This document shows positions 7,436 through 10,232 of a stretch of DNA of 10,232 bases, piece after piece. The stretch lies in the NCBI GenBank assembly GCA_002292975.1, contig DBCI01000102.1, positions 236 through 10,467 of the forward strand. The letters are read 5' to 3'. Below the pieces are notes generated by a model that worked only from the letters and a program-made list of their open reading frames with translations, was not told the origin of the DNA and searched no databases. This DNA comes from Polynucleobacter sp. UBA962. Lineage in GTDB: Bacteria > Pseudomonadota > Gammaproteobacteria > Burkholderiales > Burkholderiaceae. The translations under genes were made by a program, and so were the position numbers. How positions within the stretch are numbered: the first letter of the stretch is position 1; every line of letters begins with the position of its first letter.

Positions 7436-9355
7436 ATGCACTCATGCATATCTGTAAGGCCGTCTTCAAGCAAGGTGGCGCAGTTATCTGTCTTTGCTTT
7501 ACTAGCAGCAACTCTTATTCATACCCAACTCGTAATGGCACAAAGCAGCAGTGTCTCAGTAGCAAATGCCAACAGCTCAATCGATCCCGTAATCGTAACA
7601 GCCACTAGAACCTCAACCAAAGCGAACGATGTTCTAGCCGATTATGTTTATATCGGCGCTGAAGAAATTGCAGATGCAGGCCAGTCTAGTCTCGTACAAC
7701 TGCTTCAGAGACAAAGAGGGGTTGAAATTTCGAGTAATGGCGGCAGCGGGTCCATCGCAAATGTTTACTTACGAGGAGCAAACTCAGGGCAGACGCTAGT
7801 TTTAATTGATGGGGTTAGGTCGCAATCTTTGTCGCTAGGTACCCCATCTTGGCAAGCAATTCCGCTATCAATCATCGATCATATTGAGATTATCTTTGGT
7901 CCTCAGAGTAGTTTGTATGGGTCTGATGCAATTGGGGGTGTCGTGCAGATATTTACAAAAACGGGCGAGGGACCCGTTCACGCGGGAGCCTCTACTGGAT
8001 ATGGAACTTATGGTACCTCCATATCAGATGCGAGTATTTATGGCAGCACATCGGGTGATCAAAAAATTAGATATTCTTTGAGTGCCACGCAAGAAATATC
8101 AATGGGATTTGCTCCAGTTGCTCAAAATAGTTCATTCAAAACCCTCTACAACACCACACAGAGAATGGGCTATACGCGAAGTGGCGGCTCAGGAAAATTA
8201 AGTCAAGAGTGGGCCAGAGGACAGGAAATTGGACTCCAATTTTTTGCTAGCAGAAACGATAATCAATACATTAATAGATTTGCAAGCAATGCTTCAAGTA
8301 GTCAAATTAATAATTTAAGTACCTATTCATTATTCTCAAAAAATAAAATTACTGATGTATGGAAAAGTCTAGTTCAGATCTCGCAATCGTATGACTTATC
8401 TCAAGATATATCGGGTGGTTATACCTCAACATATAACTCAAAACAAAATATCTATACCTGGCAAAACGATATTAACGTTGGCGCTGATTTGATTCAGCTT
8501 GTAGTGGAACGAAAAAATGCTAATTTAACTACTCCTGGTGAAACAACATATACATCAGCAGCTAGTCAAATAACCAATTCTTTTGCCGGTGCTTACCAGT
8601 TAAAACGTCGATCTCATTTAGGTAACGTCAGTATTCGTAGCGATAGTATTACCGGCTATGGCTCGCAAACGACTGGCAACATTGCGTACGGTTATTTATT
8701 TTCAAAGCAGTTAAGGGGAAATATTAATTACGGAACAGGCTTTAAGGCGCCTTCTTTTAATGACTTGTTCTTCACTGACTATGGCATTCCAACTTTGCAA
8801 CCCGAAAAAAGCAAAAACTCCGAGATCGGTTTGCACTATGAAACAAGACAATACGACGCACGTCTAATAGCGTATAGCAATTCCATTACCAACTTAATTC
8901 AGACTTCGTATAGTGGATGTCCATCCGGGTATTCTTATTGCGCAAGTAATGTGGCAAATGCCAAAATTACTGGTTTATCCATAGGTGGCACTATCCGATC
9001 AGGCTATTTTTCTTTGAAGGGGTCGTTTAATCAACAAAACCCGGTTGACGAAAATACTGGGTATGTCTTGGCTAAGCGTGCCCGTCAATTCGGTAATGTT
9101 GGTACGGAATATAAAAGTACTCGATTGGTTGCTGGGGTTGAGGGTACTTTTCAGGCCAACCGGAATGATGTTGCAAACACAGACTATATGGGTGGCTATG
9201 CAATCTATAACCTTTATGGTAATTATGAGTTTGCCAAAGACTGGACCTTATTTGGCCGTTGGAACAATATCTTTAATAAGGATTACCAGCTGTCTTATGG
9301 TTACAACACCCCAGGATCCAATCTCTTTGTAGGAGTGCGGTATGCTATGAAATAA
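7436..9355 (+). CDS. btuB: TonB-dependent outer-membrane receptor, probable vitamin B12 receptor BtuB
   Basis: The 639-residue protein (E. coli BtuB, 614) starts with a signal peptide: basic residues, a hydrophobic core VFALLAATLIHT (19-30), and likely cleavage after VMA at residue 35. A TonB box, DPVIVTATR (50-58), fits BtuB. The plug domain spans about 60-175 and holds LRGANSGQTLVLIDGVR (112-128) and the GPQSSLYGSDAIGG segment (155-168). The rest is a 22-strand beta-barrel with the usual tyrosine- and glycine-rich strands, including FKAPSFNDLF and LQPEKSKNSEIG. It ends in VGVRYAMK, so the final residue is Lys, not the usual aromatic. Substrate is assigned from the cobalamin riboswitch in its leader and the S-component-like gene that follows; energy would come from TonB-ExbBD elsewhere. 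Barrel codons around 8281-8460 are markedly AT-rich (about 30% GC). Confidence 0.92.
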   Translation: MHSCISVRPSSSKVAQLSVFALLAATLIHTQLVMAQSSSVSVANANSSIDPVIVTATRTSTKANDVLADYVYIGAEEIADAGQSSLVQLLQRQRGVEISSNGGSGSIANVYLRGANSGQTLVLIDGVRSQSLSLGTPSWQAIPLSIIDHIEIIFGPQSSLYGSDAIGGVVQIFTKTGEGPVHAGASTGYGTYGTSISDASIYGSTSGDQKIRYSLSATQEISMGFAPVAQNSSFKTLYNTTQRMGYTRSGGSGKLSQEWARGQEIGLQFFASRNDNQYINRFASNASSSQINNLSTYSLFSKNKITDVWKSLVQISQSYDLSQDISGGYTSTYNSKQNIYTWQNDINVGADLIQLVVERKNANLTTPGETTYTSAASQITNSFAGAYQLKRRSHLGNVSIRSDSITGYGSQTTGNIAYGYLFSKQLRGNINYGTGFKAPSFNDLFFTDYGIPTLQPEKSKNSEIGLHYETRQYDARLIAYSNSITNLIQTSYSGCPSGYSYCASNVANAKITGLSIGGTIRSGYFSLKGSFNQQNPVDENTGYVLAKRARQFGNVGTEYKSTRLVAGVEGTFQANRNDVANTDYMGGYAIYNLYGNYEFAKDWTLFGRWNNIFNKDYQLSYGYNTPGSNLFVGVRYAMK

Positions 9356-9405
9356 TCATTTTGGGTTGATTTAGGTCTAAAATAAGTCTTAGCTAAGGAG
9401 AAAAC

Positions 9406-9942
9406 ATGTTTAATCTATCCACCAAACAAACAGTTGCGGTTGCAGCTGTTTTCTCCTTGGTCCTTTGGGCAACACGGGGACAACACGTTGCCTCTTTGTT
9501 TGGTCTGCCAGATGCAACTTGGGCAATCTCATTTATGGTGGGCTTCTTATTTGGTCCCCTCCTTTTTGCAATCGTTTTAGCACAAGCCTTCCTAATTGAC
9601 TATCTATCGATGGGAAGTTATCTCTTCAACCTTGCTTACCTTGCGCTACTACCCGCCTACCTCGCTTTGTACTTTGCTGGCAAATGGTTTCGAGGTCAAT
9701 ATGACAAACAAGGTTTTGCATTGGGTGCCTTTGCCCTTTCCTTTGTCGGTGGCGTTGCTATTTGTGAATTCATTTCGAGTGGCTCGTTCTACTTTCAGAA
9801 AAGCATGGCTTCGATGAGTGGCTTTGTTGAACTCTTTGGTCAATATTTCTTTGGCAACCTGTTCTTTGCCTTTTGCTATGTCCTAGTCTTTACCCTCGCC
9901 TTCTACTTAGCAGTTGGTGCCACGAATAAGAAACTGGCATAA
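9406..9942 (+). CDS. Small six-helix membrane protein, candidate vitamin B12 ECF-type S-component (BtuM-like)
   Basis: The 178-residue protein is very hydrophobic, with about six membrane segments: roughly 8-24, 38-52, 53-68, 72-92, 103-126 and 144-171. Size and helix number fit S-components of energy-coupling-factor transporters. It follows the riboswitch-controlled btuB by 50 bp with no terminator and has a strong Shine-Dalgarno, AAGGAG, 5 nt before the ATG, so it is probably in the same operon and moves cobalamin across the inner membrane. BtuM of Thiobacillus denitrificans is a known solitary S-component for B12 that uses a cysteine as cobalt ligand; here the cysteines are Cys120 and Cys157, both in helices, and I cannot tell whether either plays that role. 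No ATPase or EcfT gene is adjacent. Family assignment is inference from topology and context, so no symbol is given. Confidence 0.6.
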   Translation: MFNLSTKQTVAVAAVFSLVLWATRGQHVASLFGLPDATWAISFMVGFLFGPLLFAIVLAQAFLIDYLSMGSYLFNLAYLALLPAYLALYFAGKWFRGQYDKQGFALGAFALSFVGGVAICEFISSGSFYFQKSMASMSGFVELFGQYFFGNLFFAFCYVLVFTLAFYLAVGATNKKLA

Positions 9943-9962
9943 GCGCACTTGATCACATCACC

Positions 9963-10205
9963 ATGGCGCACGATTCTTTAGAACAAGCCCTACGGCGCCT
10001 CTCTGAGAAATTAAAGATGGTGAACTCTTCTGTTGAGGCTTTGCGTCATGACCGCATCATGCTAGAAGGTAAGATTGAAGATGCTCAAAAAAGAATTGAG
10101 CACATTCTCAAGCGCCTGCCAGAGCAAAACGACTCTCGGCAAATGAATTTGCTGACCGATACCACTCCCCCTGTAGACAAGGACCATGACTCAACAACGC
10201 ATTGA
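9963..10205 (+). CDS. Small coiled-coil protein, ZapB-like, upstream of zapA
   Basis: An 80-residue soluble protein. Residues 4-53 form a continuous amphipathic coiled coil with heptad-spaced hydrophobics (for example LEQALRRLSEKLKMV), followed by a polar, disordered tail rich in Asp, Thr and Pro. Length and make-up resemble ZapB-type division proteins, which link the Z-ring to other septal components. It starts 20 bp after the membrane-protein gene and its last 20 bp overlap zapA in another frame, which supports a linked division role. No clear Shine-Dalgarno precedes the ATG at 9963, and there is no other in-frame start nearby, so it may be translated by coupling. Coiled coils are low in information, so the ZapB link rests mainly on the neighbour. 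Confidence 0.7.
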   Translation: MAHDSLEQALRRLSEKLKMVNSSVEALRHDRIMLEGKIEDAQKRIEHILKRLPEQNDSRQMNLLTDTTPPVDKDHDSTTH

Positions 10206-10232
10206 GGTCAGCCTAGCTGGCCATAAAATTAC
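10186..10232 (+). CDS. zapA: Start of cell division protein ZapA, cut by the window end
   Basis: The frame opened by the ATG at 10186 reads MTQQRIEVSLAGHKI and runs off the end. The pattern of a short polar start, then I-x-V-x-L-x-G, matches the N-terminus of ZapA (E. coli VDIQIFGRS), a small protein that promotes FtsZ bundling at the division ring. An AAGGA lies only 2 nt before the ATG, so initiation is probably helped by termination of the overlapping upstream gene. Only 15 codons are seen. Confidence 0.72.
   Translation, partial: MTQQRIEVSLAGHKI

Noticed and set aside
9950..9961. TTGATCACATCA, similar to an FNR site before the ZapB-like gene
   Set aside because: The centre is 3 nt, not 4, the second half-site is incomplete, and it lies between tightly packed genes.

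Overview
The window looks like chromosomal DNA of a low-GC betaproteobacterium, most likely a Polynucleobacter-like Burkholderiaceae. This rests on a PanC with an FVNRLQF motif in place of the usual FVNP, moderate GC (about 43-47% in the housekeeping genes I sampled), a ZapB-like/ZapA pair, and close protein similarity to known proteobacterial enzymes. The genus is inference; no search was run.

Layout. (1) 1-789, plus strand: the 3' part of panC (pantothenate synthesis). (2) 791-6256, minus strand: an oxalate-degradation cluster. Read in its own direction it is oxc (oxalyl-CoA decarboxylase), frc (formyl-CoA:oxalate CoA-transferase), a rho-independent terminator, a second and diverged frc paralogue, and a formyltransferase of the 10-formyltetrahydrofolate hydrolase/Fmt fold. 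The last gene meets panC tail to tail with 1 bp between the stop codons. (3) 6406-7023, minus strand: a Crp/Fnr-family regulator just upstream of oxc. The 149-bp gap between them holds a perfect FNR-type dyad, ATTGAC-N4-GTCAAT, placed as expected for an activator of oxc. (4) 7024-7435: a divergent intergenic region with an adenosylcobalamin riboswitch. (5) 7436-9942, plus strand: a BtuB-type TonB-dependent receptor and a small six-helix membrane protein that resembles a vitamin B12 ECF S-component (BtuM-like). (6) 9963-10232, plus strand: a ZapB-like coiled-coil protein overlapping the start of zapA.

How the genes work together. Frc moves CoA from formyl-CoA to oxalate, giving oxalyl-CoA and formate. 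Oxc decarboxylates oxalyl-CoA back to formyl-CoA plus CO2, so the two enzymes cycle and release formate from oxalate. The second Frc has substitutions next to the active site and is translationally coupled to the formyltransferase, so this separate unit may handle a different acyl donor or acceptor, or join formyl groups to folate one-carbon metabolism. No oxalate transporter or formate dehydrogenase is present in the window. The plus-strand btuB/S-component pair is a B12 uptake unit under riboswitch control. The zap genes belong to cell division.

The most interesting parts are the likely Crp/Fnr-oxc regulatory circuit, the two-module split of the oxalate genes with a paralogous Frc and a folate-type formyltransferase, the candidate SD-sequestering hairpin in the btuB leader, and the S-component-like transporter without an adjacent ECF module.
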